From: Chryseobacterium sp. 18061
GTDB lineage: Bacteria > Pseudomonadota > Gammaproteobacteria > Enterobacterales > Enterobacteriaceae
Assembly: GCA_902706205.1 (NCBI GenBank)
Contig: CACSKA010000019.1
Span: 1 to 35,349, forward strand
DNA: 35,349 nt
Reading direction: 5' to 3'
The first letter of the stretch is position 1. The number at the start of each line of letters is the position of its first letter. The notes beneath the pieces were generated by a model that searched no databases, had not been told where the DNA came from, and was given only the letters and a program-made list of their open reading frames with translations. Shown one piece after another: positions 23,097 to 31,422 of the stretch. The translations under genes and the position numbers were made by a program.

Positions 23097-25819
23097 GCTT
23101 TCGCCTCCTGCAGATTCTCAATATGCGCACCTGCCAACACTGGCGCAATACCCGGCATACCCATCGGCAGACCGACCTGCCCTGCTGTCAGTGCATCGGA
23201 AAGCACCAGCGGCAGGTTGATGGTCTGACCGTCGTAGCTCAGTGCAATGTTTGCCCCGGCGTTGACGCCAAGCTTCGCGGCATCGACCGGATTGAGCTTG
23301 ATGTACGGCTGCGGCATACGTTGCTGGAAGACCGGCGAACGCTGTGACATTTCGTCACTGCCGAACAGATGATAGTAAGGCGCAATACGCCATTGACCGT
23401 CCTGCGCTTCGAAGCTGGCCGGAACCTGCTCGAAGTAAGCCAGACCGTTTTCAGACGCTTCAATCAAACGCACGCCCGGATCGCCGTTACGCAGATGACC
23501 ACCCACTTCAGCCTGGAACTTGTTCCATGCCTGCGGGGAGTTCCAACCTGGTGCCCACGCAAATGGAATTTGCGAACGTGCAGCCGTTGGCTGGTTGTTC
23601 CCTTCCATGGAGAAGGCGAACATGGTGTCTTTATCCTGCGGCTGACGCGGCTCGTGAACGCTGATATCCGCGCGCATGGCGGTACGACCGCTGGAGCGAA
23701 TCGGTGAACGAGACAGTTTCTGACCACGAATACGGAACGACGCATCCGGCGCAGCGTCTTTGATACCTGCCAGCTGCGGCAGTGCAGCCACGGCAGCGTC
23801 AATGACGTGATCCAGCTGCGTCCAGTCAACTTCACGGCTTTCTAAGGTGCTGTGCAGCGAATGCAGCCAGCGCCAGCTTTCCAGCATGATGATGTTGCTG
23901 TCGTAATAAGCCGGATCGTATACCTGGAAGAAACGCTGAGCGCGGCCTTCGTTGTTGATGACCGTTCCGTCGCTTTCTGCGAAGCTCGCAGCGGACAGAA
24001 CCAGATGAGCTTTGTCCATAATCGCGGTACGCTGATGGTCGATAACCATCACCAACGGCGCTTTAGACAGCGCAGCATCTACGCGGGCTGCAGAAGCATG
24101 ACGATGCAGGTCATTTTCCAGCACCACCACCGCATCAGCAGAACCGGATTCCAGCTCGTCTAATGCCTCTTCCAGTGACCCCCCGCCAATCAGGCCGAGG
24201 CCGACGCTATTCACTGCCCGGGCAATCATGGTCACACCGACGTCTGAACCGCGGCCTTTCAGGGCTTTAGCGACGTTAGCTGCCGCCTGAATCATTTCGG
24301 CGCTGCCGGAGTTGGTCCCGGAGACAATCAGTGGTTTTTTCGCACCGGCCAGCGCCTGCACGATAACGTCCACTTTGCCTTTCAGGTCGTTGCTCAGGCC
24401 TTCAACCGCTGGCGCACTGTTATCCAATGCGTGAGCGATAGCGAAACCTAAACGCGCCTGGTCTTCGACCGGTGCGCAGTAGGTCCACGCGGCGATGTCA
24501 TCCAGACGAGTGTTGTCGACGTTGGTCACGAACAGCGGATGTTTCGCACGCTGACCGATGTTAAGGATCGCCGCAATCTGCCAGTCAGCCACTTTCTGGG
24601 CCGCTGCCATTTCACGTGCTTTACCTTTCACCGCCTGACGAACCGCCAGGGCAACGCGAGCGCCGGTCTGGGTGATATCTTCCCCGAGAACCAGAACGGC
24701 ATCGTAAGATTCGATGTCACGCAGCGCAGGCGTATGAATGCCGCCTTCACGCAGCACTTTCAGTGCCAGCTGCAGACGTTCCTGCTCGCCTTTGGCGATA
24801 CCGGTGTAGAAGTTATCCGCTCCGACCAGTTCACGCAGCGCGAAGTTGCTCTCAACGCTTGCGCGTGGAGAGCCGATGCCAATGACTTTCTTCGACTGAC
24901 GCAGAATATCTGCGGCGCCCTGCATCGCCTGCTCGGCGTTAAGGGTGATGAAGTCGTCACCGCGACGCTGTACCGGCTGACGCGGACGGTCTTTCAGGTT
25001 CACGTAGCCATAGCCGAAACGACCGCGGTCGCACAGGAAATAATGGTTTACGGTACCGTTATAACGGTTTTCGATACGACGCAGTTCGCCGTAGCGCTCG
25101 CCCGGACTGGTGTTACAGCCCAGAGAACACTGCTGGCAAATGCTTGGCGCAAACTGCATGTCCCATTTACGGTTGTAGCGTTCGGAGTGGGTTTTGTCGG
25201 TGAAAACGCCGGTCGGGCAGATTTCAACGAGGTTACCGGAGAATTCGCTCTCCAGCGTGCCATCTTCCGGACGTCCAAAATAGACATTGTCGTGCGCACC
25301 GTAAACACCCAGATCCGGGCCGTCGGCGTAATCTTTGTAATAACGCACGCAGCGGTAACAGGCGATGCAGCGGTTCATTTCGTGAGAGATGAACGGCCCC
25401 AGATCCTGGTTACGGTGGGTACGTTTGGTGAAACGATAACGACGGAAGCTGTGACCGGTCATGACGGTCATATCTTGCAGGTGGCAGTTGCCGCCCTCTT
25501 CACAGACCGGACAGTCATGCGGGTGGTTGGTCATCAACCACTCGACTACGCTTTCGCGGAACTGCTTCGCTTCTTCGTCATCAATAGAAATAAAGGCGCC
25601 GTCGGATGCCGGTGTCATACAGGACATCACCAGGCGGCCACGCGTGTCTTCCGCGTTTTGATATTGCTTCACCGCACACTGGCGGCAGGCGCCAACGCTT
25701 CCCAGCGCCGGATGCCAGCAAAAATAGGGAATATCAAGGCCGTGAGAGAGGCAAGCCTGTAACAGGTTGTCCGCTCCGTTGACCTCGTATTCTTTGCCGT
25801 CTACATGAATCGTAGCCAT
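23093..25819 (-). CDS. nuoG: NADH-quinone oxidoreductase subunit G
   Basis: NuoG is the largest peripheral subunit of complex I (908 residues) and carries several Fe-S clusters. Cys34, Cys45, Cys48 and Cys67 fit the 2Fe-2S cluster. The His99/His101 region with Cys103, Cys106 and Cys112 fits the His-ligated cluster. Cys151, Cys154, Cys157 and Cys201 fit the next. Cys228, Cys231, Cys235 and Cys263 supply the extra N7 cluster found in only some bacteria. The remaining 600 residues resemble the molybdopterin oxidoreductase fold without the cofactor. A 107-base gap separates it from nuoF, and a small ORF in that gap ends on this start codon. Confidence 0.97.
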   Translation of the reverse strand: MATIHVDGKEYEVNGADNLLQACLSHGLDIPYFCWHPALGSVGACRQCAVKQYQNAEDTRGRLVMSCMTPASDGAFISIDDEEAKQFRESVVEWLMTNHPHDCPVCEEGGNCHLQDMTVMTGHSFRRYRFTKRTHRNQDLGPFISHEMNRCIACYRCVRYYKDYADGPDLGVYGAHDNVYFGRPEDGTLESEFSGNLVEICPTGVFTDKTHSERYNRKWDMQFAPSICQQCSLGCNTSPGERYGELRRIENRYNGTVNHYFLCDRGRFGYGYVNLKDRPRQPVQRRGDDFITLNAEQAMQGAADILRQSKKVIGIGSPRASVESNFALRELVGADNFYTGIAKGEQERLQLALKVLREGGIHTPALRDIESYDAVLVLGEDITQTGARVALAVRQAVKGKAREMAAAQKVADWQIAAILNIGQRAKHPLFVTNVDNTRLDDIAAWTYCAPVEDQARLGFAIAHALDNSAPAVEGLSNDLKGKVDVIVQALAGAKKPLIVSGTNSGSAEMIQAAANVAKALKGRGSDVGVTMIARAVNSVGLGLIGGGSLEEALDELESGSADAVVVLENDLHRHASAARVDAALSKAPLVMVIDHQRTAIMDKAHLVLSAASFAESDGTVINNEGRAQRFFQVYDPAYYDSNIIMLESWRWLHSLHSTLESREVDWTQLDHVIDAAVAALPQLAGIKDAAPDASFRIRGQKLSRSPIRSSGRTAMRADISVHEPRQPQDKDTMFAFSMEGNNQPTAARSQIPFAWAPGWNSPQAWNKFQAEVGGHLRNGDPGVRLIEASENGLAYFEQVPASFEAQDGQWRIAPYYHLFGSDEMSQRSPVFQQRMPQPYIKLNPVDAAKLGVNAGANIALSYDGQTINLPLVLSDALTAGQVGLPMGMPGIAPVLAGAHIENLQEAKA

Positions 25820-25881
25820 TAGCGTGCTTCCAGTTGGCCCGGTCGAAACCAGGCGTTAATCAAAATTCTTTTACACTTCAT
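25819..25881 (-). CDS. Possible 20-codon ORF overlapping the nuoG start
   Basis: Inside the 107-base nuoF-nuoG gap there is an ATG at 25881 followed by 20 codons (MKCKRILINAWFRPGQLEAR) and a TAA whose last base is the A of the nuoG ATG. The product would be very basic. AGGCGG stands about 8 bases before the ATG as a possible ribosome binding site, and GAAGG touches the ATG. A TAATG junction is typical of coupled translation, so this could be a leader peptide for nuoG. It may equally be chance. No known function. Confidence 0.3.
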   Translation of the reverse strand: MKCKRILINAWFRPGQLEAR

Positions 25882-25926
25882 CCTTCAAGCCGCCTAAACG
25901 CGTCTGGAATGATTTCGCGTAGATAA

Positions 25927-27264
25927 CTACCAGCGTGCTTTCAGCAGGTTCGGCTGGATCCCACCAATTGCATGGGTATTGCTGAACTGCTGCTTGATGC
26001 CTGCTTCGAATTCGTCGCGGAAATATTTAATCGCGCTCTGCAGCGGTTCAACCGCGCCAGGCGCATGCGCGCAGAAGGTTTTGCCCGGGCCGAGGGATCG
26101 ACACAGTTGCTCAAGTGTCTCGATGTCGCCCGGCTGGCCTTCGCCCCGCTCGATAGCACGCAGAATTTTCACGCTCCACGGCAGACCATCACGGCATGGC
26201 GTACACCAGCCGCAGGATTCGCGTGCAAAGAACTCTTCCAGGTTACGCACCAGCCCGACCATGCCAATTTCATGGTCAACAGCCATCGCCAGCGCCGTAC
26301 CCAAACGGCTTCCCGCTTTACCGATGCTTTCAAACTCCATCGGTAAATCGAGGTGCGATTCGGTCAGGAAGTCTGTTCCCGCGCCGCCTGGCTGCCAGGC
26401 TTTGAATTTCAGGCCATCACGCATACCGCCCGCGTAGTCTTCAAGAATTTCACGTGCGGTGGTGCCAAACGGCAGCTCCCATACGCCTGGATTCTTCACG
26501 CGACCGGAGAAGCCCATCAGCTTGGTACCCGCATCTTTGCTTTTCGAGATGTTCTGGTACCACTCCACGCCGTTCGCGAGAATGGCCGGGACGTTGCAGA
26601 GGGTTTCTACGTTGTTCACGCAGGTCGGTTTACCCCACACACCGGAGCTTGCCGGGAATGGCGGCTTGGAACGTGGGTTGGCACGACGACCTTCGAGGGA
26701 GTTAATCAGCGCGGTTTCTTCACCACAGATGTAACGCCCTGCCCCGGTGTGAACGATCAGTTCGAAGTCGAAACCGGAACCGAGGATGTTTTTCCCGAGC
26801 AGACCGGCTTCGGTCGCTTCAGCAATCGCACGACGCAGGTGAACCGCGGCTTCGATGTATTCGCCACGCAGGAAGATGTAGCCACGGTACGCTTTCAGCG
26901 CGAACGCGGAAATCAGCATACCTTCCACCAACAGATGCGGCAGCTGCTCCATCAACAGGCGGTCTTTGTAGGTCCCCGGCTCCATTTCATCGGCGTTACA
27001 CAGCAGGTAACGGATGTTCATGGATTCGTCTTTCGGCATCAGGCTCCACTTCAGACCGGTGGAAAAGCCCGCGCCGCCGCGCCCTTTCAGGCCAGCGTCT
27101 TTAACCTGATTGACGATTTCATCAGGAGCCAGGCTGCCCAAGGCTTTACGCGCCCCGGCATAGCCGTTTTTGCTCTCATATTCTTCGAGCCAAACCGGCT
27201 GTTTGTCTTCACGCAGGCGCCATGTCAGCGGGTGCGTTTCAGGAGTCATGGTAATGTTTTTCAT
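25927..27264 (-). CDS. nuoF: NADH-quinone oxidoreductase subunit F
   Basis: NuoF is the NADH-oxidising subunit of complex I. It binds NADH and FMN and passes electrons to its 4Fe-4S cluster N3. It has 445 residues, as in E. coli. The Gly-rich FMN/NADH site GRGGAGF is at residues 61-67, GRYICGEETALINSLEG near 176-192 completes the nucleotide site, and the cluster ligands are Cys351, Cys354, Cys357 and Cys398. Its ATG overlaps the nuoE stop by 4 bases. The start MKNITMTPETHPLTWRLR matches E. coli NuoF closely. Confidence 0.97.
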   Translation of the reverse strand: MKNITMTPETHPLTWRLREDKQPVWLEEYESKNGYAGARKALGSLAPDEIVNQVKDAGLKGRGGAGFSTGLKWSLMPKDESMNIRYLLCNADEMEPGTYKDRLLMEQLPHLLVEGMLISAFALKAYRGYIFLRGEYIEAAVHLRRAIAEATEAGLLGKNILGSGFDFELIVHTGAGRYICGEETALINSLEGRRANPRSKPPFPASSGVWGKPTCVNNVETLCNVPAILANGVEWYQNISKSKDAGTKLMGFSGRVKNPGVWELPFGTTAREILEDYAGGMRDGLKFKAWQPGGAGTDFLTESHLDLPMEFESIGKAGSRLGTALAMAVDHEIGMVGLVRNLEEFFARESCGWCTPCRDGLPWSVKILRAIERGEGQPGDIETLEQLCRSLGPGKTFCAHAPGAVEPLQSAIKYFRDEFEAGIKQQFSNTHAIGGIQPNLLKARW

Positions 27265-27761
27265 TTATACCGCTCCAGCAGATCAGGGATCGCCTCCGGC
27301 GTCAGATGACTGTGAGTATCCTCATCAATCATCATGTTCGGCCCTTTGTCGCAGTTGCCTAAACAACAGGTTGGCAGGAGGGTGAAACGTCCATCAAAGG
27401 TGGTCTGGCCCGGCTTAATGTTGAGCTTTTGCTCAAGTGCCGCCTGAATACCCTGATAGCCCGTGATATGACAAACCACGCTGTCGCAGTAGCGAATCAC
27501 GTGGCGGCCAACCGGCTGGCGGAAGATTTGGCTGTAAAACGTAGCCACACCTTCGACGTCACTTGCCGGGATACCCAGCACGTCGGCGATGGCGTAAATG
27601 GCCCCGTCCGGCACCCAGCCACGCTGCTTCTGAACGATCTTCAGCGCTTCAATGGACGCCGCACGCGGATCTTCGTAGTGATGCTTTTCGTGCTCAATAG
27701 CGTCACGCTCAGCCGCACTCAGCTCAAAAGCCTCGGTTTGTGGTTGTTGATTCTCGTGCAT
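27261..27761 (-). CDS. nuoE: NADH-quinone oxidoreductase subunit E
   Basis: NuoE is the 166-residue thioredoxin-like subunit that holds the 2Fe-2S cluster N1a next to NuoF. The ligands Cys92 and Cys97 (YCDSVVCH) and Cys133 and Cys137 (CCLGNCD) are present. The N-terminal half is helical with the family segment EALKIVQKQRGWVPD. It starts 2 bases after nuoCD ends and overlaps nuoF by 4 bases, so E and F, which form the NADH dehydrogenase module with G, are tightly coupled. Confidence 0.97.
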   Translation of the reverse strand: MHENQQPQTEAFELSAAERDAIEHEKHHYEDPRAASIEALKIVQKQRGWVPDGAIYAIADVLGIPASDVEGVATFYSQIFRQPVGRHVIRYCDSVVCHITGYQGIQAALEQKLNIKPGQTTFDGRFTLLPTCCLGNCDKGPNMMIDEDTHSHLTPEAIPDLLERYK

Positions 27762-27763
27762 AA

Positions 27764-29569
27764 TTAGCGGTCCACATCTGACATAACAAAATCGATACTA
27801 CCCAGATAAACGATCAGGTCCGAGACCAGGCTTCCGCGGATCGCGGCCGGGATCTGCTGCAAGTGCGCATAGCTCGGCGTACGAATACGGGTACGGTAGC
27901 TCATGGTGCTGCCGTCGCTTGTCAGGTAGTAACTGTTGATGCCCTTGGTCGCCTCAACCATCTGGAAGGATTCGTTGGCCGGCATGACCGGACCCCAGGA
28001 AACCTGCAGGAAGTGAGTGATCAGGGTTTCGATATGCTGCAGCGTGCGCTCTTTCGGTGGCGGCGTCGTCAGCGGGTGATCCGCTTTGAACGGGCCTTCC
28101 GGCATGTTCTTGTAACACTGTTCAAGAATGCGCAGGCTCTGGCGCAGCTCTTCCACTTTCAGCATCACGCGGGTGTAGCAGTCGGATACACCACCGCCAA
28201 CCGGGATTTCGAAGTCGAAGTTTTCATATCCAGAGTACGGACGCGCCTTACGCACGTCGAAGTCTATCCCGGTAGCACGCAGGCCAGCACCAGTGGTGCC
28301 CCACTCCAGCGCTTCTTTCGCGGTGTACGCGGCAACGCCCTGAGAACGGCCTTTCAGAATAGAGTTACGCAGCGCGGCCTTCTCGTAAGAAGCCAGACGC
28401 TTTGGCATCCAGTCAAGGAACTCACGCAGCAAACGATCCCAGCCACGCGGCAAGTCATGTGCAACACCGCCGATGCGGAACCAGGCTGGGTGCATACGGA
28501 AACCAGTGATCGCTTCGACCAGATCGTAGATTTTCTGCCTGTCGGTGAACGCGAAGAACACCGGCGTCATGGCACCGACGTCCTGAATGAAGGTGGAGAT
28601 ATACAGCAGGTGGCTGTTGATACGGAACAGTTCAGAGAGCATTACGCGGATAACATCAACGCGCTCAGGCACTTTGATCCCGGCCAGTTTTTCAACGGCC
28701 AGCACGTATGGCATTTCGTTCACACAGCCGCCGAGGTACTCGATACGGTCGGTGTACGGAATGTAGCTGTGCCAGGACTGACGCTCACCCATTTTCTCAG
28801 CACCACGGTGGTGGTAACCGATATCCGGAACACAGTCGACAATCTCTTCGCCATCCAACTGCAGGATGATACGGAACGCACCGTGCGCAGAGGGGTGGTT
28901 AGGGCCGAGGTTGAGGAACATGAAGTCCTCGTTTTCGGTGCTACGTTTCATGCCCCAGTCTTCAGGCTTGAAGGTTAGCGCTTCCATCTCCAGATCCTGC
29001 TTGGCTTTAGTCAGCTCAAACGGGTCGAATTCGGTGGCGCGCGCCGGGTAGTCTTTACGCAGCGGGTGCCCTTCCCAGGTATCCGGCATCATGATGCGAC
29101 GCAGATTCGGGTGGCCCTCGATGTTGATGCCGAACATTTCCCAGGTTTCGCGCTCATACCAGTTAGCGTTAGGGAAAAGTTTGGTCACCGTCGGCACATT
29201 CAGGTCATTCTCAGACAGCGCAACCTTGAGCATGATGTCGCGGTTGCGATCGATAGACATGAGATGGTAGAAAACGGAAAAATCCGCGGCGGGTAACCCG
29301 TCACGGTGTGTGCGCAGACGCTCGTCCATGCCGTGTAAATCAAACAGCATGATGTAAGGCTTCGGTAATTTCTTGAGGAAATCGACCACTTCCAGTAACT
29401 GTTCGCGCTTAACCCAAACAACGGGTACCCCGGTGCGGGTCGGCTGAACGGTAAAGGCATCCGGCCCAAAACGGTTGCGCAGTTCGGCAATCACCGGGTC
29501 ATCGAGATGATCCCGGGTCTGCCATGCGGCAGCTTCGTGCGCGGTTAAATCGGTCATATTGTTCACCAT
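27764..29569 (-). CDS. nuoC: NADH-quinone oxidoreductase fused subunit CD
   Basis: This is the fused NuoC-NuoD protein of gammaproteobacteria, 601 residues long. The NuoC part (about 1-190) contains WYERETWEMFGINIEGHPNLRRI and its DYPAR end. The NuoD part (about 210-601) contains NLGPNHPSAHGAFR, which places the quinone-site His, and PDIGYHHRGAEKMGE. NuoD forms the quinone headgroup site with NuoB. I kept the ATG at 29569 (MVNNMTDL) because GGAA lies upstream of it; a second ATG at 29557 lacks one. An 89-base gap separates it from nuoB. The gene is often labelled nuoCD. Confidence 0.96.
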   Translation of the reverse strand: MVNNMTDLTAHEAAAWQTRDHLDDPVIAELRNRFGPDAFTVQPTRTGVPVVWVKREQLLEVVDFLKKLPKPYIMLFDLHGMDERLRTHRDGLPAADFSVFYHLMSIDRNRDIMLKVALSENDLNVPTVTKLFPNANWYERETWEMFGINIEGHPNLRRIMMPDTWEGHPLRKDYPARATEFDPFELTKAKQDLEMEALTFKPEDWGMKRSTENEDFMFLNLGPNHPSAHGAFRIILQLDGEEIVDCVPDIGYHHRGAEKMGERQSWHSYIPYTDRIEYLGGCVNEMPYVLAVEKLAGIKVPERVDVIRVMLSELFRINSHLLYISTFIQDVGAMTPVFFAFTDRQKIYDLVEAITGFRMHPAWFRIGGVAHDLPRGWDRLLREFLDWMPKRLASYEKAALRNSILKGRSQGVAAYTAKEALEWGTTGAGLRATGIDFDVRKARPYSGYENFDFEIPVGGGVSDCYTRVMLKVEELRQSLRILEQCYKNMPEGPFKADHPLTTPPPKERTLQHIETLITHFLQVSWGPVMPANESFQMVEATKGINSYYLTSDGSTMSYRTRIRTPSYAHLQQIPAAIRGSLVSDLIVYLGSIDFVMSDVDR

Positions 29570-29658
29570 TGCAAAAGTTCCGTGGTGACTGTTGGGCGTG
29601 GCTCCGCGCTATTAATTTTGATATGCGAAGGCTTTGTCCACTGCCCACAGGCGCAAAG

Positions 29659-30333
29659 TTAAATCTCGTCGGGTGTCCGCAGATTCGTCACAGCAATACG
29701 TTCGCCGCGTTTACGCTCGCGCTCAGATTGCATGTTGGCGCGATACACGCCCTGATCGCCAACCACCCACGAGAGCGGACGACGTTCTTTGCCGATGGAT
29801 TCCTGCAGCAGCATCAGAGCCTGCATGTAGGCTTCCGGACGCGGCGGGCAGCCAGGGATGTAAACATCGACCGGGATAAACTTATCGACGCCCTGCACGA
29901 CAGAGTAAATGTCGTACATGCCGCCAGAGTTTGCACAGGCACCCATGGAAATAACCCACTTTGGCTCAAGCATCTGATCGTACAGACGCTGAATGACCGG
30001 GGCCATTTTGGTGAAACAGGTACCGGCAACCACCATCAGGTCAGCCTGACGCGGGGAAGCACGCAGTACTTCTGCCCCAAAACGCGCAACGTCATGCACC
30101 GCAGTGAATGACGTCACCATTTCAACGTAGCAGCAGGAAAGGCCAAAGTTGTATGGCCAGATTGAATTCTTGCGACCCCAGTTGACCATATCGTGCAGGG
30201 CGTTTTCGAGCTTGCCCATGTACACGCTTTTGTTTACTTCCTGCTCAAGAGGGTCGGTTACGATCTCCTGTTTTTGCAGGGGGTAACGGTCGTTCTCACC
30301 GTTAGGATCTATGCGGGTGAGCGTATAATCCAT
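29659..30333 (-). CDS. nuoB: NADH-quinone oxidoreductase subunit B
   Basis: NuoB carries the terminal 4Fe-4S cluster N2, which gives electrons to quinone. It has 224 residues, 4 more than E. coli; the extra residues are probably in the N-terminal 30, which are variable. The cluster ligands are the adjacent Cys67-Cys68 in LSCCYVEM, Cys133 in SMGACANSGG and Cys162 in PGCPPRPEA. Cys106 is not a ligand. GAGG stands 7 bases before the ATG. It lies 15 bases after nuoA. Confidence 0.97.
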   Translation of the reverse strand: MDYTLTRIDPNGENDRYPLQKQEIVTDPLEQEVNKSVYMGKLENALHDMVNWGRKNSIWPYNFGLSCCYVEMVTSFTAVHDVARFGAEVLRASPRQADLMVVAGTCFTKMAPVIQRLYDQMLEPKWVISMGACANSGGMYDIYSVVQGVDKFIPVDVYIPGCPPRPEAYMQALMLLQESIGKERRPLSWVVGDQGVYRANMQSERERKRGERIAVTNLRTPDEI

Positions 30334-30348
30334 CTTATTGCCTCGCTT

Positions 30349-30795
30349 TTACTGCGTATGACGATTAGTAGTACTGTCGGTTTCCGGGTTAACCAGCGTG
30401 CGACGGGAGCGCGAAGGCGTCCAGTCCAGCGCACCGATGCGGACGAGGTAAACCAAGCCTGCCAGTAGCACTAAAATGAAAATTGCGGCTTCAACAAAGC
30501 CCACCCAACCACTTTCGCGGATAGACGTAGACCATGCGTAAAGGTAAAGGGCTTCCACGTCAAAGATGACGAAGAACATGGCGACCAGGTAGAACTTCGC
30601 CGAGAGACGTAAGCGGGCGGAGCCCACAGAGTCGATACCCGACTCGAACGGGGTGTTCTTGCTACGCGCGCGCGCGCGACCGCCGAGATACCAACCGCCA
30701 ATCAGCATCAAACAGCAGAGGCCTATGGCAATGATGAGAAATATAGCGAATGCCCAGTGATGAGCGATGACTTCAGTGGATGTTGACATACGCAT
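30349..30795 (-). CDS. nuoA: NADH-quinone oxidoreductase subunit A
   Basis: NuoA is a three-helix membrane subunit near the quinone entry of complex I and the first gene of the operon. It has 148 residues. The loop KNTPFESGIDSVGSARLRLS carries the conserved acidic residues, and VIFDVEALYLYAW follows in helix 2. I used the ATG at 30795, as in E. coli; one two codons inside is also possible. The Shine-Dalgarno is weak (GGTTAAGCA). A run of seven CG dinucleotides at 30665-30678 encodes the RARAR stretch. Confidence 0.95.
   Translation of the reverse strand: MRMSTSTEVIAHHWAFAIFLIIAIGLCCLMLIGGWYLGGRARARSKNTPFESGIDSVGSARLRLSAKFYLVAMFFVIFDVEALYLYAWSTSIRESGWVGFVEAAIFILVLLAGLVYLVRIGALDWTPSRSRRTLVNPETDSTTNRHTQ
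30665..30678. repeat. (CG)7 dinucleotide run inside nuoA
   Basis: Seven uninterrupted CG dinucleotides encode the Arg-Ala-Arg-Ala stretch of nuoA. Such runs can adopt Z-DNA and are prone to slippage, which would shift the reading frame of the first nuo gene. The repeat is seen; any effect is inference. Confidence 0.6.
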
Positions 30796-30872
30796 TGCTT
30801 AACCAAAATAAGTAGCGCTGAAACTCTGCTCTGGCTGGCAGATGAACGCCACATGATTCATGGGGAGGAATG

Positions 30873-30930
30873 AAAAAACCACAAAATGTGTGCCACAAAT
30901 GGCTTAAACATCTAAATGATGTGGTTTTTT
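30873..30930. repeat. Perfect 11-bp inverted repeat in the nuo leader
   Basis: AAAAAACCACA (30873-30883) and TGTGGTTTTTT (30920-30930) are exact complements separated by 36 bases. In nuo-direction RNA this would make a stem followed by U residues, resembling a long-loop attenuator 78 bases before nuoA. The right arm also covers the -10 of the putative promoter below. Confidence 0.5.
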
Positions 30931-30955
30931 ACTCCTTTCTATAACCTTTTGTCAA
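30926..30955 (-). promoter_or_regulatory. Putative nuo promoter
   Basis: The minus strand carries a perfect -35 TTGACA (30955-30950), an 18-bp spacer and TAAAAA (30931-30926, four of six matches). Transcription would start near 30919, about 124 bases before nuoA. TGTTAAAG overlapping the -35 resembles half an ArcA site. Other promoters further upstream are likely. Confidence 0.35.
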
Positions 30956-31112
30956 CTTTAACAAAAGTTTCCTCACATTAATTTACACCGAACACCTTTC
31001 ATTAACATTAAATGCCCTTTAGCCTTTTCACGGTGAAATAACCGAGGGAATTTACGGTTGGTGAATCGTGTCCGTCTGAGGCTTAAACACGAATTACTCT
31101 TCTATTTTGACA

Positions 31113-31146
31113 GGAATCGCCGGTGATTCCTCCCCCTATTGGGGAG
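31113..31146. other. Two tandem stem-loops in the nuo upstream region
   Basis: GGAATC (31113-31118) pairs with GATTCC (31125-31130). Directly after it, TCCCC (31131-31135) pairs with GGGGA (31141-31145) around a 5-base loop. The two hairpins adjoin with no spacer base. They lie about 320 bases before nuoA. Role unknown. Confidence 0.45.
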
Positions 31147-31341
31147 TATTTTCTTGATCTGAGACACGCTTTTGTTAATTCACACTGTAAACTGGCAACA
31201 ATCTAGCCGTTTTTTTAACATTAGCAGGAAGTTGGAAGTTGGGTTTGTAAAGAGTGGCAAATGGAGCCAGGCAGTTAACAACCAAATGAAAAATAAGTAT
31301 AAATAAACGGAACGGTACACATACGTTCACTCTTTACCCAC

Positions 31342-31386
31342 AAAAAAGGCCGCTGAACACAATTTACGCTTCAGCGGCCTTTTTTT
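31342..31386 (-). terminator. Terminator of lrhA
   Basis: AAAAAAGGCCGCTGAA (31342-31357) and TTCAGCGGCCTTTTTT (31370-31385) form a perfect 16-bp stem around a 12-base loop. On the minus strand the stem follows the lrhA stop by about 37 bases and ends in a T-run. It is symmetric and could work both ways. Confidence 0.92.
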
Positions 31387-31422
31387 ACACTTACAAATTG
31401 TTACCAGATAGAACCGGACTTG

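Larger units (their letters stand above)
30796..31341 (-). promoter_or_regulatory. nuo upstream regulatory region
   Basis: No gene lies in this gap of about 550 bases before nuoA. It is AT-rich and holds several symmetric elements: an 11-bp inverted repeat (30873-30930), two tandem hairpins (31113-31146), a putative promoter (30926-30955) and ArcA-like GTTAATT sequence at 31173-31182. In E. coli the nuo operon is transcribed from far upstream and controlled by ArcA, NarL, Fis and IHF, so a long regulatory leader is expected. Confidence 0.6.

Noticed and set aside
24539..25762. Long open frame (407 codons) on the plus strand opposite nuoG
   Set aside because: It lies wholly antisense to the fully conserved nuoG, has no ribosome binding site or family motif, and is the usual shadow frame of a GC-biased gene.
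26353..28978. Long plus-strand open frames opposite nuoF (26353-27309) and nuoCD (27863-28978)
   Set aside because: Both mirror codon bias of the real genes. The proteins are rich in Phe, Arg, His and Val without any recognisable domain.
29570..29658. 89-base nuoB-nuoCD gap as a site for a small RNA or gene
   Set aside because: No ORF with a ribosome binding site, no stable hairpin and no promoter-like pair was seen; a similar gap is known from E. coli.
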